The position numbers and the translations under genes were made by a program. DNA of 64,000 bases from Glossina fuscipes (Eukaryota > Arthropoda > Insecta > Diptera > Glossinidae): positions 407,009 to 471,008 of the forward strand of contig NW_023998414.1 of NCBI RefSeq assembly GCF_014805625.2, written 5' to 3'. This document shows, piece by piece, positions 1 to 10,432 of this stretch (the first letter of the stretch is position 1; every line of letters starts with the position of its first letter). The notes under the pieces were generated by a model that did no database searches, was not told the DNA's origin, and saw nothing but the letters and a program-made list of their open reading frames with translations.

Positions 1-709
1 TTTTATTTTCGGTAAGAATGTTTATACGGGTGGGGGAATCAACAAGAAATTGGCCCATTGAATTGAAGATTTTTGCAGAATAACTATTTTCTAGGAACTT
101 TTGTTAAGAAATGCTTAAAAAATTACAATTATCCTCATATAAGAACATCTTTTTAATTGATCCTAATAGGGAGAGTATATATGGAATATACTGCAATAAA
201 GTATCGTCTTCAACAGCATGAGCAGACAAGTTGCCTTAAATCGATTCGTACAACAAAAGGTGAGCGGAGGTATCTTAAGTACTTCTGGCTATAGCATACA
301 TCCTCGCAAACTTAACACAAATGATGTACGATAGAAGAAGAAGAATATGGATTAAATTAAAACATAAATAAAGTGTATTTTTACATACATATATAAAAAC
401 GAAGTAAACAATAATAATAATAATAAAAAAAAATTAAGTACATTAATTAAAAATAATAAATTTTGGGCGTAAATTAAATGACAAATATAAATAAGAGAAG
501 AACATTAAACAAAAAATATTCATTAGTCAAACAATAGTATCGAGCTTTTAGTAGCGATTTTCCCATTTTCATATCAATTCTCGTTGCCAATAGTTTATTA
601 ATGAAAAAAAAGCATATGAAATTTATTCAAGTTTATATTATGTTTTTAGCATTTTTTTTTTTTTTTTAAGCGAAGTAAAATACCTCACCCTCTAATCGGG
701 AATATATAC

Positions 710-925
710 ATGAATTTTCAAACTTTATATATTTCAATCATTGCAACCTTAGGAATGTCGTTAATTTTATTAATATTATTTTTATTTAAAAGCCTGCAAA
801 AGCGATCGTCCGGGGGCATAAAGCGCACTCGTGTACTAAATGATAATAATAACAATAATAATAATAATAAGCAAATGTTGAAAAGTAAACTCAAAATTGC
901 CAACAAAATAAAACTAATCAAGTAA
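710..925 (+). CDS. Possible small membrane protein (smORF, 71 aa)
   Basis: This is an ATG-started single-exon reading frame of 71 codons. About residues 5-27 form one strongly hydrophobic segment rich in Ile and Leu. A basic stretch follows (KSLQKRSSGGIKRTR), then an Asn run encoded by an AAT/AAC microsatellite, then a Lys-rich tail. The layout of one helix plus a basic cytosolic tail resembles many insect smORF membrane peptides, but I recognise no family. The region is AT-rich enough to give such a frame by chance, and the Asn run is a repeat artefact. Call is weak. Confidence 0.2.
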   Translation: MNFQTLYISIIATLGMSLILLILFLFKSLQKRSSGGIKRTRVLNDNNNNNNNNKQMLKSKLKIANKIKLIK

Positions 926-1680
926 AAACATTATAGTCGGACAAGGTCGATTTTTAAATATCTTAAACACCACTTCGCCTAACACAGTTATTTTACTCAT
1001 TTCCGTGATAATATATCAAAATTTGCACATTATTTTGCAGTTGAGGGGACACTTTCACGCGAAAATTCTCAAATTTCAGGGAGGGTTCAAAACGTCAATT
1101 AACATGATCCATATTTCGCCAACATAGTTTACCTATTAAAGGTAGTAATATTTTTGATATGTTTTTATTATATAAAACATCATACATAAGAGCTTACTTT
1201 TCATGGGAACTCGCTATTAAAGCCCGGGGTCTAAAAATGTAAACCTATATGATCCAAGCTCCCCACGATCAACTTTTATGACAAATTGCAACCATGAATT
1301 GATTACCATTGTAAAAAATTAAAAAATAAACCTTTTTTTTTGCCAAATTACTTTTCATTAGAATTCTTATATGAAATCGCGTTCAAAAACTTGATCAATT
1401 TGGTTCTAATTTTTATGTTGAATTACTATTGTGGACAAAATTTTCATCATAAAACATTAAAAATTAGTCCTTTTTGGCATATAAAAGCTTGGTGTTCGTA
1501 AGAATCCTTATATGGATTGCGATTCAAGTTAATGTTATGGGCCGATAGCCACCATGATATATCGAATATTTCATTTCATTGAAATATGCCGATGGAAACG
1601 ATTAGAGGAAAGACCAGGCTGGGATTAGAAATAAACCCATAAATTTAGGTATAGTAAGATGCTTGTAAAATTGTATATAA

Positions 1681-1690
1681 NNNNNNNNNN
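1681..1690. other. Assembly gap (10 N)
   Basis: Ten Ns, a conventional placeholder for a gap of unknown length. The flanking sequence to the right is a short tandem repeat, a likely reason for the assembly break. Confidence 0.95.
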
Positions 1691-1704
1691 TAACCAAACC
1701 AATA

Positions 1705-1768
1705 CCGTCTGCAAACTTCTTATGTCCACACAAATGCCGTCTACACACCTCTTATATCCACACTTGCA
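1705..1768. repeat. Tandem repeat, 32-bp period, two visible units, next to gap
   Basis: Units at 1705-1736 and 1737-1768 both begin CCGTCT and share CTTCTTATGTCCACAC / CTCTTATATCCACACT with a few substitutions. The array lies 14 bases from the N gap, so more units may be missing from the assembly. Confidence 0.6.
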
Positions 1769-2323
1769 TGAATTATGATCCCAATATCCTCCACAAACCG
1801 CTAATAACAAAAATTACATGGATTATGATAATTATGCTAAAAATGATATAGTATTGGAAGTTTAAGGAGCCGTTTGTTACATCGATCTACCACTTCCGCT
1901 ATCTCAGTTATTGGTTGTCACTTATCATATCATATCATATTCTAGTCATTAACAATGCTTGTGATTTTTGTGATTTTTCCAAGCTTAAAAAGATAGTCGT
2001 TTCAAATTTTCACCAGCTCTCGCAATTTACTTAATATTAATAAAACTTTTTTCATTTCAATTCCATGCAAACACAGCTCCAGGTATTGGCAATTTACCGC
2101 CAGCTGATTTGGCAGTGTCTTAAACCAGCAGCCTAGCTTCATGCGGCCAATTGCATGCATGAAAAAATAAATTCTAGAGGCTACTCTGCTTGCCTGCTGA
2201 CCCTAATGACAGTGTTTGTAAACTTGACAGCACTTCATCAGCACCTTTTCCTCACTGATGCTAGGTTTTTTTTTTTTCATACAAATGATTTTGCTGAAAT
2301 TCAGTGAAATTAATATATAGATA

Positions 2324-3678
2324 ATGAATAAATCAAAAAAGTTTACTAAAATCGACGAGGATATAGAACAAGAGGTCAGTGATGATATGTCGAATGGTAA
2401 TCCTAAAGAAGAAGAGGATTTATATGAACGTACGAAAAAAAAACATAAACAAAAATCTAAACCAAGTAAAAGTCGTAAAAAGAAGAAATCGAACAAAAGA
2501 AAGAAACACCGACATGTATCTGAATCAGGAACAGGATCATCGTCATCAGCGGTTAGTAATACATCGAAATCTTCAATAACATCACGTTCTTCTGAATCGG
2601 ATGTAACCAAAAAAAGGAAAAAAATGAAAGTTAATTCAGATGAAAATCGAGTGATAAAAATAAAAAGCGAAGTCACTAAAGAACCTTCAGAGAAATTTTG
2701 TTCGAAGTGGGAAAGTCCGCCAAGAAAACGTCAACGTAGCCAGGAACGTTTAAGAGATGAGAGCCGTGATCATTATCGCGGTTGTCGCGACGATCGGGAA
2801 CGACAGGAAAGATGCGTGCGCGGAGAATATAGGAGCGAAAAAGCAAGAGAAAGTCAACACTATGGAAGGCAGCAGCACCAGCAGCAGTAAGTTTTTAAGT
2901 TGAAAATCAACATTTCATCGTATGAAATTTCATATTTATTTGAAATTTTAGACGATCCCGTAGCCCTCGTAGATCAAATGAAAAATCCTACGATCGTCAT
3001 TATATAAAACGTGAAAACAATTCTCCCACCAGCCGTTCTAGAGATCAATCATACGTTTATCAAACCAAATCTAAACGTGAAGTCGAGAAAATCTATGACT
3101 GGGGCAAATCAAATGAAAGCAGGAAGCCATCAAATTCGAGGAAAGAAACAATTGAAGACAAAGAAAAGCCCAATTTTGCTTTAAGTGGTGCCCTAACTGA
3201 GGATACAAATAAGGTTAATGGAGTTGTTATCAAATATTCTGAGCCACCTGAAGCACGGAAGCCTAAACGCCGCTGGCGTTTATATCCTTTCAAAGGCGAA
3301 ACTGCGCTTCCAGTTCTTCATATACATCGTCAAAGTTGCTTTTTAGTTGGCCGCGATCGTAAAGTAGCCGACTTGGCGGTAGATCATCCAAGTTGTTCAA
3401 AACAACATGCCGCGCTGCAATACCGTTTAATTCCATTTACACGTGAAGACGGGAGTACTGGTAAACGTGTTCGCTTGTATTTGATCGATTTGGATTCGGC
3501 AAATGGTACGTTTGTGAATAATAAGCCAATTGAAGCACGAAAATATTATGAATTGTTCGAAAAAGATGTTATTAAATTCGGTTTTAGTACACGAGAATAT
3601 GTTCTACTTCATGAGAATAGCAAAGAAGACCAAGAGGATGATGATATCCCGTTAATTGACGAACAACCATCAAAATAA
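2324..3678 (+). CDS. SNIP1: SNIP1-like FHA-domain nuclear protein (Smad nuclear-interacting protein 1)
   Basis: Two exons, 2324-2886 and 2952-3678, joined at GTAAGT...TTTTAG, give 429 residues. Roughly residues 1-300 are low-complexity and highly charged (KKHKQKSKPSKSRKKKK, then Ser-rich and RD/RE-rich stretches), as in splicing-associated proteins. The C-terminal part holds a forkhead-associated domain with the family landmarks GRDR, the SCSKQHAALQYR strand and DLDSANGTFVNN, which bind phosphothreonine peptides. SNIP1 family proteins work in the activated spliceosome (RES complex contacts), in microRNA biogenesis and in TGF-beta/NF-kB repression. The start is the first ATG of the open frame; a 65-nt intron splits the gene in a Gln-rich stretch. 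AATAAA-like signals follow the stop near 3765. Family call is firm; the charged N-terminus alone would not identify it. Confidence 0.9.
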
Positions 3679-4958
3679 AGTCTACAAATAATCCGTAGAA
3701 ATATGCACTTTTTAAATTCTTAATTTCAAACAAAAACAAAAAAAAAAATAATAATAATAATAATAATAATTAATAAAAACTTTGTAAACAAATGAAGAGT
3801 CGACTTAGATATCCGTTACGTTTTGCAATTAGGATTGTGTGTCGATTCTCTTCATTGCTAACCAGAAACCTTTCTATATCAACTCGTAATTCATTGCAAT
3901 ATATTTACAAAATTTTTCGTTTTGCCTTTTTTACACTACTCTTATCTTTCTATCGTTAGTATCCGCACAATATGGAAATTTCGAACTTCGAATCATAAAA
4001 TTGATTGATTGATCTAAACTCCATAACGCGTTCTTTACGTTCGGTTTTTTCTGCTTTAAATGCTTTAATAAAAGTCCACAAGTAAAATTATAAATATATA
4101 ACTGAATGGGCTGCGAAAATGTTTTATTATTTAAATGGAAAAATTACAATATTTAATGGAAGATTTAAAACGACGATCAGATCATAATTTTCGCGAAATT
4201 ATTTAAGAAATTCGTGAAAATGTTGCCAAACAAATTTATTAAAGGCAGCTTAATGAATAAATTTAATCATTACGTATATGCTTGAATATATATCTATCCG
4301 TCTATCATTTAAAAATTTGAATTACATAAATTCATTTAAATAAACAATTGAATAACATTAAACAATTCGCATAGATACATTCATCTTATTACTATTATTT
4401 ATGATTTATGATTTGCTGGGAATACCGAAACTCCAAAGAAAGTACTAAAGGTTTAAAATTCGAGGTTTTAAAAATCATTGATAAATGTTTTGGAATTTTT
4501 TGTTTTTTTTTTTTTTTTTTGCCTATAAAAGTATATAAACAGTTGAAGCAGCAGCACGATTAACGGGTCTGAATAAAAATAAAATCGAATTGATAAAAAA
4601 AATTGTCAAACGACAATTGTGTGTGTTTGTTAATAGTTTGCTTTTTTTCCTTTTTTTTTAATTCCCATCGAAACAAAATGATTTTGAATCGATCGATGTT
4701 CTACACGAACGTTATAATTTGAAATTTTATTTATAATCTGATGCCATGGTGGGTAATAATAGTTTAAAGAAGTCTTTGACGCGAATATAAAACCGGATAT
4801 TTTTTGTGTTGTAGATGCAAGAAATCGTTCGAACTTTGACATTCAGCAAACTTTAAGAAAATGACATATGAAAAATCCTACAGACAGATAGATCACTTAA
4901 ATTAAGATATTTTTCTATTTTTGATTTTTTTTTTTTTTTTTTTTTGGTTAACTTCTAA
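3679..4958. other. Intergenic, SNIP1 3' flank; no gene seen
   Basis: After the SNIP1 stop come an A run, an AAT microsatellite (about 3748-3770) and AT-rich sequence with T runs at about 4500-4520 and 4928-4945. The small open frame on the minus strand near 4630-4842 has no recognisable protein character. Confidence 0.5.
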
Positions 4959-5133
4959 TACGATTCGCCTGAGTGGTCAAAGGCGAGGAATCTCGACCGG
5001 CAACTCAGTGGTCGTGGGTTCAAATCTCAAGTGTGGTAGAGTTTTTAATAAAGCCGCAAGCCTTAGATGCTAGCGCTTTAAGACTTTAGTCTTAGAATTT
5101 ATTCTGGGGCTAAATTTATAATAATAATAATAA
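4959..5133 (+). mobile_element. tRNA-derived SINE, copy 1
   Basis: The head resembles a class II tRNA (Ser/Leu type). It begins CGCCTGAGTGG, has an A-box-like TGGTCAAAGGCG, and about 45 bases later a B box (GGTTCAAATCTC). A tRNA-unrelated body follows, ending in a small hairpin (AAGACTTTAGTCTT) and a TAA-repeat tail. The element is flanked by an imperfect direct repeat, TAACTTCTAA at 4949-4958 and TAACTTCCAA at 5134-5143, consistent with target-primed insertion. It aligns over its full length with the copy at 24208-24386. It cannot be a functional tRNA gene because the acceptor ends do not pair cleanly and the conserved part extends about 100 bases past the tRNA region. Confidence 0.8.
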
Positions 5134-5183
5134 TAACTTCCAAAACGACAATATGAGCATGAATTTAATGTTTGCGTGAGGTT

Positions 5184-7415
5184 TTAACGCTTTGCACCCG
5201 AACCCGAATCCGAATGTTTTAGTATGGGTATTCAGCTGCCCGATAGTAGTTTTAATAAAAACTTTTAACACATCAAGCATAAGAATTTTAAACAAAAGTA
5301 ATTTATTTGCATATTTCATTTTTATATACATACTACAAACATAATATTTTAGTATTAAATTTTATAATTTTTCGTTAATGTGATATTTTAGGAAACACTC
5401 TCCAAGGTGTATCCACTAGGTTATTTAGGACATGTGTCACATGTTTCACGTCTTTCGCTTTTCTTTTTCGTTCGGTCAGAGTATACTCTACAATTTTTCT
5501 TTTTGCTCCTTTTTGAATCACTTACAATAGTAGCTTACAATTTAATCGGATACGGTTATCGGTAGTTGAAGATGTAGAAAACATGGCCAGCTCCAAGGGT
5601 GTTGTCGATAACCTCCTTTTAGCTGATTCACTATTTATTTCACAAATTTTAAATGACTGATTGATCGCTCGTTTCTCTGCTTCTTCGTCATTTTATATAA
5701 AATATAGGGAACTGAGCATATTTTCAATCCGCAAAAAAATAACTTTCGCCACCATTTTAAGGGTTTCCGCATAAAACAGTACGTAGATGTATATTGATCA
5801 GCACGCCCATCAATGCCGCCCATAAATTCAATATATTTTAGAATAACGTTTGGTTTCTTATCAGCAATTTCGAGACCATCTCGTTGAAATCTTTTTAGTT
5901 GGTGGTGAAGCCAGCATCACACCAATTCGACATCATGGTCACAACCCGTTTATCTTTCCAAGCCAAGATCAAATTGTTATGTTTTCGATATACTACTGTT
6001 TTTTTTTGTTTTTTCATATTTTAGTTTCTTTATAGCAAACGGGATATCTTTTCGGTTGATTTGTATTATGCCAGTTTATCTAATTCTTCGGCTAGTACAA
6101 TACTCGCAAAATATTTATCTGTGAACATGTGGTGGCCTTGTGCACCAGAAAACCGAATTTAGTAGCATTTGATAGAAGTGTTACAGAATTCTGGTAGTCA
6201 CCGGGAGGTTGGGTCTTATCAACTGTTCGGTTTGATGCTACCATAATATGGAAGAATGCCACAAATATATCCTATGTCTGAATCGCCGAGTACAATAAAT
6301 CCTTATTCCCCATTTTGTTGGCTTCTTAGGGTTATAAGTAATAAAAGAAAATCGACCTTTAAATTTCACAATAGATTTACCGACAAATATATTTGGGTCA
6401 GGAACGAAATATTCCAAAAACTTGGAAATTTACTTCTTCCAAGTAGTTACTTACTTTACATTTGCAGCACCATGCGTAATTGTCTTCAAGTGCAGCATCC
6501 AAAAAATTTGATTGTGAACCTGTCTCATGTAAATACATTCGATTAAAAAGTGAATTCGACTATTTTCATCCGTCGACCAATATTGTGGCATATTTGCAAG
6601 CGACATTGTTTCCATATTAAAGATGACCGCTATGAATACACAGAATTCTTGTGTTGTTATTTCTTTCCAATTGATCCGCATAGACTTTTTCGATAATTCC
6701 TTATCTTAAAATTTCTTATTTGGATATTCGTTTGTTTGTTTCAAATCACAATTGCATCAGTTAGCTGGTCGATGTAAAATAATTTAGAAAAATGCAATGG
6801 TTCCGTAACATTTGCACTAATTTGGTGACCTTTAGAGTTATTACCACTTCTAAATTGTAATCTTTTCGGTATGATTTCTGTACATTCAATCAGATATTTA
6901 CCCATTCAAAATTGTCTTCCTCTTCTGTAACGCCTGAATCAGAAGAAGAATCTTCACTTTCGCTTTCTATTATTCTAAATTTTTTGTTTCCTTCTTTTAC
7001 CAAACACTTCAACACTCTATTCACTGCTATTATCTTGATCACTATCTTCTTTATGTTCATTTGGAATGTTATCAATCGATCTAAACATCATCTCAAACTC
7101 ATCTTCACTGCTACAAATTTCGTGCATTGATTCTATTTTTATGACCTGCCAGTAACTGTCAGTAATTGCCAATGCTTTCGCTTAACAGAATATCAAAAAA
7201 AATTTTGCTACGATTTTGCTACGAAACGCTATAGTGTTCAGACTGAATGATCTAAGTGTCAATTATATCAAATAAAAAAAAAATTTACAACGCATGCACA
7301 ATTTAATGTAAAATATTCTCAAAAATAGTAATGACGCTTCTCGGGCGCCATTCGAGTTGCAGCAATGAATATGAGGATGATGGCTTTTGGGTGCCGTTCG
7401 GGTGCAAAGAGTTAA
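5184..7415 (-). mobile_element. Degenerate piggyBac-family DNA transposon with TTAA ends
   Basis: Both boundaries are visible. TTAA at 5184-5187 is followed by CGCTTTGCACCCGAAC. On the opposite strand TTAA at 7412-7415 is followed by CTCTTTGCACCCGAAC. The terminal inverted repeats therefore match at 15 of 16 positions and sit directly inside TTAA, the target duplicated by piggyBac transposases. The enclosed 2.2 kb carries a broken transposase on the minus strand. Size, end structure and coding content all agree. The copy cannot be autonomous as it stands, because the coding frame is interrupted many times. Confidence 0.88.
5400..7075 (-). pseudogene. piggyBac-type transposase relic (DDE_Tnp_1_7)
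   Basis: Reading from high to low coordinates, conserved blocks appear in family order but in different frames. An acidic N-terminus (SESEDSSSDSG) lies near 6930-6970. A WKEITTQEF...MPQYWS block lies at about 6560-6680. A WKDKR-type motif preceding the late catalytic region lies near 5955-6000. The MGGID.RADQY block followed by KPLKWWRKLFF and YILYK lies at 5680-5825. Remnants of the C-terminal Cys-rich domain appear near 5440-5500. Frameshifts and stops separate the blocks, including one inside the MGGID/RADQ motif. It lies wholly inside the TTAA-bounded element. Confidence 0.85.
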
Positions 7416-10400
7416 TAGAATGTTCAATCGAATGTTACAGCCTTTCATAAATAGCCATGAGAGTGTACAGCAAACGTAAAAACGAGGAAAAATTCAAATC
7501 GAATACAAAAAAGGAAATTTTCAGAATTTGTTAAAGTAACTATAAATGGAAAGAAATTGAAAACCTTATAAAATGCAACACACAATTGCTTTGATTCTTT
7601 TGTTTTTTTTTTTTTTTTTTTAGGTTTCCAAAGTACATGAATACATTAGTTTGGATTAAAATTCACCAGCAGCAGACGCAATAAATCTTTCGTAAGTCCT
7701 ATGTTAAACATTGTTACAATAGTTACAATAGTTTTCATATTATATTCTCAAACTTTAACAATGAATCTTAGTCCCCATCAGTCCTGATGACAATAATTAG
7801 TAAATCATACACAAACTCTTATGTGCATTTGATAAGCATTCATTAATAATGAATTTTTATAGTACGCATCAAGACATAAGGATTTCGAAGACAATATGCC
7901 CTATATAATAAAGAAGACGAAAGTAAAGTCAGATAAACTTTGTGTTGCTTTAAGGATATATTGAAATAAAGACTTAACAAACATTTGATTCCGTTAGGTA
8001 GATATTTAAATATTTCCTGCTACGTATATAGTTAAAAAATTATAAATCTGAATAAACTGGCGAACACCTCAGAAACCATGATTCATGAGAACGGCTTAAC
8101 GGCTCTTATACGGATAATACGCTCACTACTACTACGATACGTATCTTCCATCTTGATTTAAAATTACATTTAAACTTCTTTCGCAATTGATTGATGCATT
8201 GCTTTGTTCAATTCCCAAAACAAAACGTAACTTATCAATTATATCAAGTGCAATATAAGCCAACACAATGAAAACGTGCATCCCGAAAAGTTTATCAACT
8301 TTTACAACGAGCCTATGTGGAATTTGGCAAATCATATGGTTTTGTATATAAACTAATAGATAACACAACAAATAAGAACATATATTCGGGCAAGGCCGAC
8401 TAGTAAATGCTCTACACCACATTATCTAATACAATTCTTATTTTTATTCTAGAACATAAAAATTATATCTAGTTTCTATATGAAGGCATATTATTTATGT
8501 GCGTATTTCTGGGGAATCGGGCCCGAAAACGCAACCTAATGTAATACGAGTTTAATCCTTGCATAGGACAGGGGCCCAAAAACACTTTTTGTAGAGTTCA
8601 TTTTTGTAAGAAATTACTATAATGTTATGGGTCAATTTCCATCACCACTTGTTCAAATTTTCTGCTCTACAGAGAATCAATTTTCGATAGTCTAAATTTA
8701 GGACAATTAATTTTTTTTTTTATTTTAAATTACTGTTGCGAACTTCATGGTATGAACATCGCTATATGAGAGAGGGTTCAGAACCAATTTAGAATGCCGA
8801 AGTATTACTACTTAGCGATTTTTGTTGAGAAATTTTGAAAATTAAAATTTGTTTTTCATAAAAGTGGTCCGATCCAGATCATTTTCAGTAGCGTTTTTCC
8901 TTTGACGAAAATACGTCACCGTACCAAATTTTATTAAAATACCTCAAAAATTGCGACGTGCAGCTTGAACACAAATTTACATGCACAGACATCGAGCGAA
9001 TAGACAACAGGCTTAGATCAATTCATATTAAGATATTGATAGGTAAAATAATAGGTGCGTTTATCTTAAAACCTTACATACATATATACATACATACAAT
9101 TTTAATATGCTTATCTATTTTCAAATTAGTTTTGGTATAGCAATTTTTTCATATTGATACTTTTATATTTTGCTACTCCAACCATGTACTAATCGCTAAC
9201 CACAATGACGCATGAGCAAAATAAAATCATTTGAACAGATAAAGGGTGATACAATCAGGCATCGTTTTTGGGGCTAAAAAATCCCAATCATGAGCAATCG
9301 TGCTATCATTGTAAACTGTAATGCATTACTCTCTAATAAAACAATTTGATGAACATATTTCAACTTTAAAGTAAATTATTTTTATTGCTTGTTTTTTACT
9401 TCTTGCAAATAAATAATGGTATAAACCAAAATTTGCAAATCACATAATAATAAAAAAATGAATATATACATTAGTGTAGTGTTGTTCGTTATTTTCTATT
9501 TGTTTTACTCATACATATACATGGAAAATCGTATGATTTATCAATTTCCATAAAGTTTTCTAAAAAGTCGGCAAAGCTAAAGTCCCAAACTCGAGAATAG
9601 GAATAACGTCTCATTTTGTCCACTCAGCTCAGGCTAAACACAATTCTGAATTTTGGGAATAAAAATTGTACATAAGGGAAGCAATACGCATAATAAAGCC
9701 AAACCGCATATTGCGTATTTTAAATTGAATAATAAACCGTCTTTTTCTCATATTTTGGAAATATTTTGGTATATTGAAAAAAATGAATTTCTATATTGTA
9801 TAATGCAAAAAATAGTAAAATAAATTAATATGACAGAACATAATTAGATATAGAGAATAACTTTTCGATAATGACTATAAGTTGTTTTATTTCTTCTTCT
9901 ATCTATTTTTTTTTTTTTTTTTTTTTCATTTCCTTATATACATACAAAATCATGCGATTCGTGAACTTCTTCCAATCAGATTTATAAAAGTGTATTGAAC
10001 AATTTTTCGGGATGAGTAGCTTTATTGTGTCAGCCTACCTATTTCCAGAAGCAAAATATAAATAAAATAAGTAAAATAAAGCGAAGACTTACAATATCCA
10101 GTATCTGTAGTTGCCACTCTGAGCATACTACCCAACTACTTTTTAATTTTTCATAATGGATTTTTGTGCACAATTCGGAAACACTGAATTATAAATGAAT
10201 ATACAGCACGAAAATTCGTAAAGCCGTGAAGATTTTTTCTGCAGATTGTGGAAGTCCCTATGGACTCTATAGATAGAAGTTTTTCAAGGTTAATTTCAAT
10301 CGGAAAATGTAACTTGCAAAGCCAATAAATTCTGTGCATTATTTTAGTTTTAATTTAAAATTAATTCATTAGAGTTTGAATAGCTCTTAAAAAAAATTTA

Positions 10401-10432
10401 CGTCACTTGTACTTTCGTTTTTCTAAAACAAA
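7416..10432. other. Intergenic; repeat debris, no supported gene
   Basis: The region separates the piggyBac relic from maelstrom. It contains T runs (about 7603-7621 and 9908-9926) and one copy of a dispersed repeat (9331-9622). An open frame of 96 codons on the minus strand at 8132-8422 has a fairly protein-like middle (LDIIDKLRFVLGIEQ), but I recognise no family and it has no splice context. The last 300 bases should contain the maelstrom promoter; no clear TATA or initiator is evident. Confidence 0.45.
9331..9622 (+). repeat. Dispersed repeat family, copy 1
   Basis: This copy shares a chain of similar blocks, in the same order, with 25036-25230 and 55277-55548. The blocks are CTCTAATAAAACAATTTGATG, then TATAAACCAAAATTTGCAAATC, then TCAATTTCC with TAAAAAGTCGGCAAAGCT and AATAGGAATAACGTCTCATT (the last ones in this copy and the 55-kb copy). 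Copies differ by many substitutions and small gaps, so insertions are old. No coding capacity or terminal repeats are visible; class unknown. Confidence 0.55.

Larger units (their letters stand above)
1..2323. other. Intergenic, AT-rich, with one assembly gap
   Basis: No convincing gene is visible apart from one weak small ORF at 710-925. The stretch holds A/T homopolymers (a T run near 650-668), short AAT microsatellites near 410-425 and 848-870, a 10-N gap at 1681-1690 and a short tandem repeat just right of the gap. The last few hundred bases presumably include the SNIP1 promoter and 5' UTR, but I see no unambiguous core promoter element. Confidence 0.5.

Noticed and set aside
2203..2676. 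157-codon minus-strand frame rich in Phe, Leu and Ser
   Set aside because: It is antisense to the Lys/Glu-rich start of SNIP1, with no independent features.
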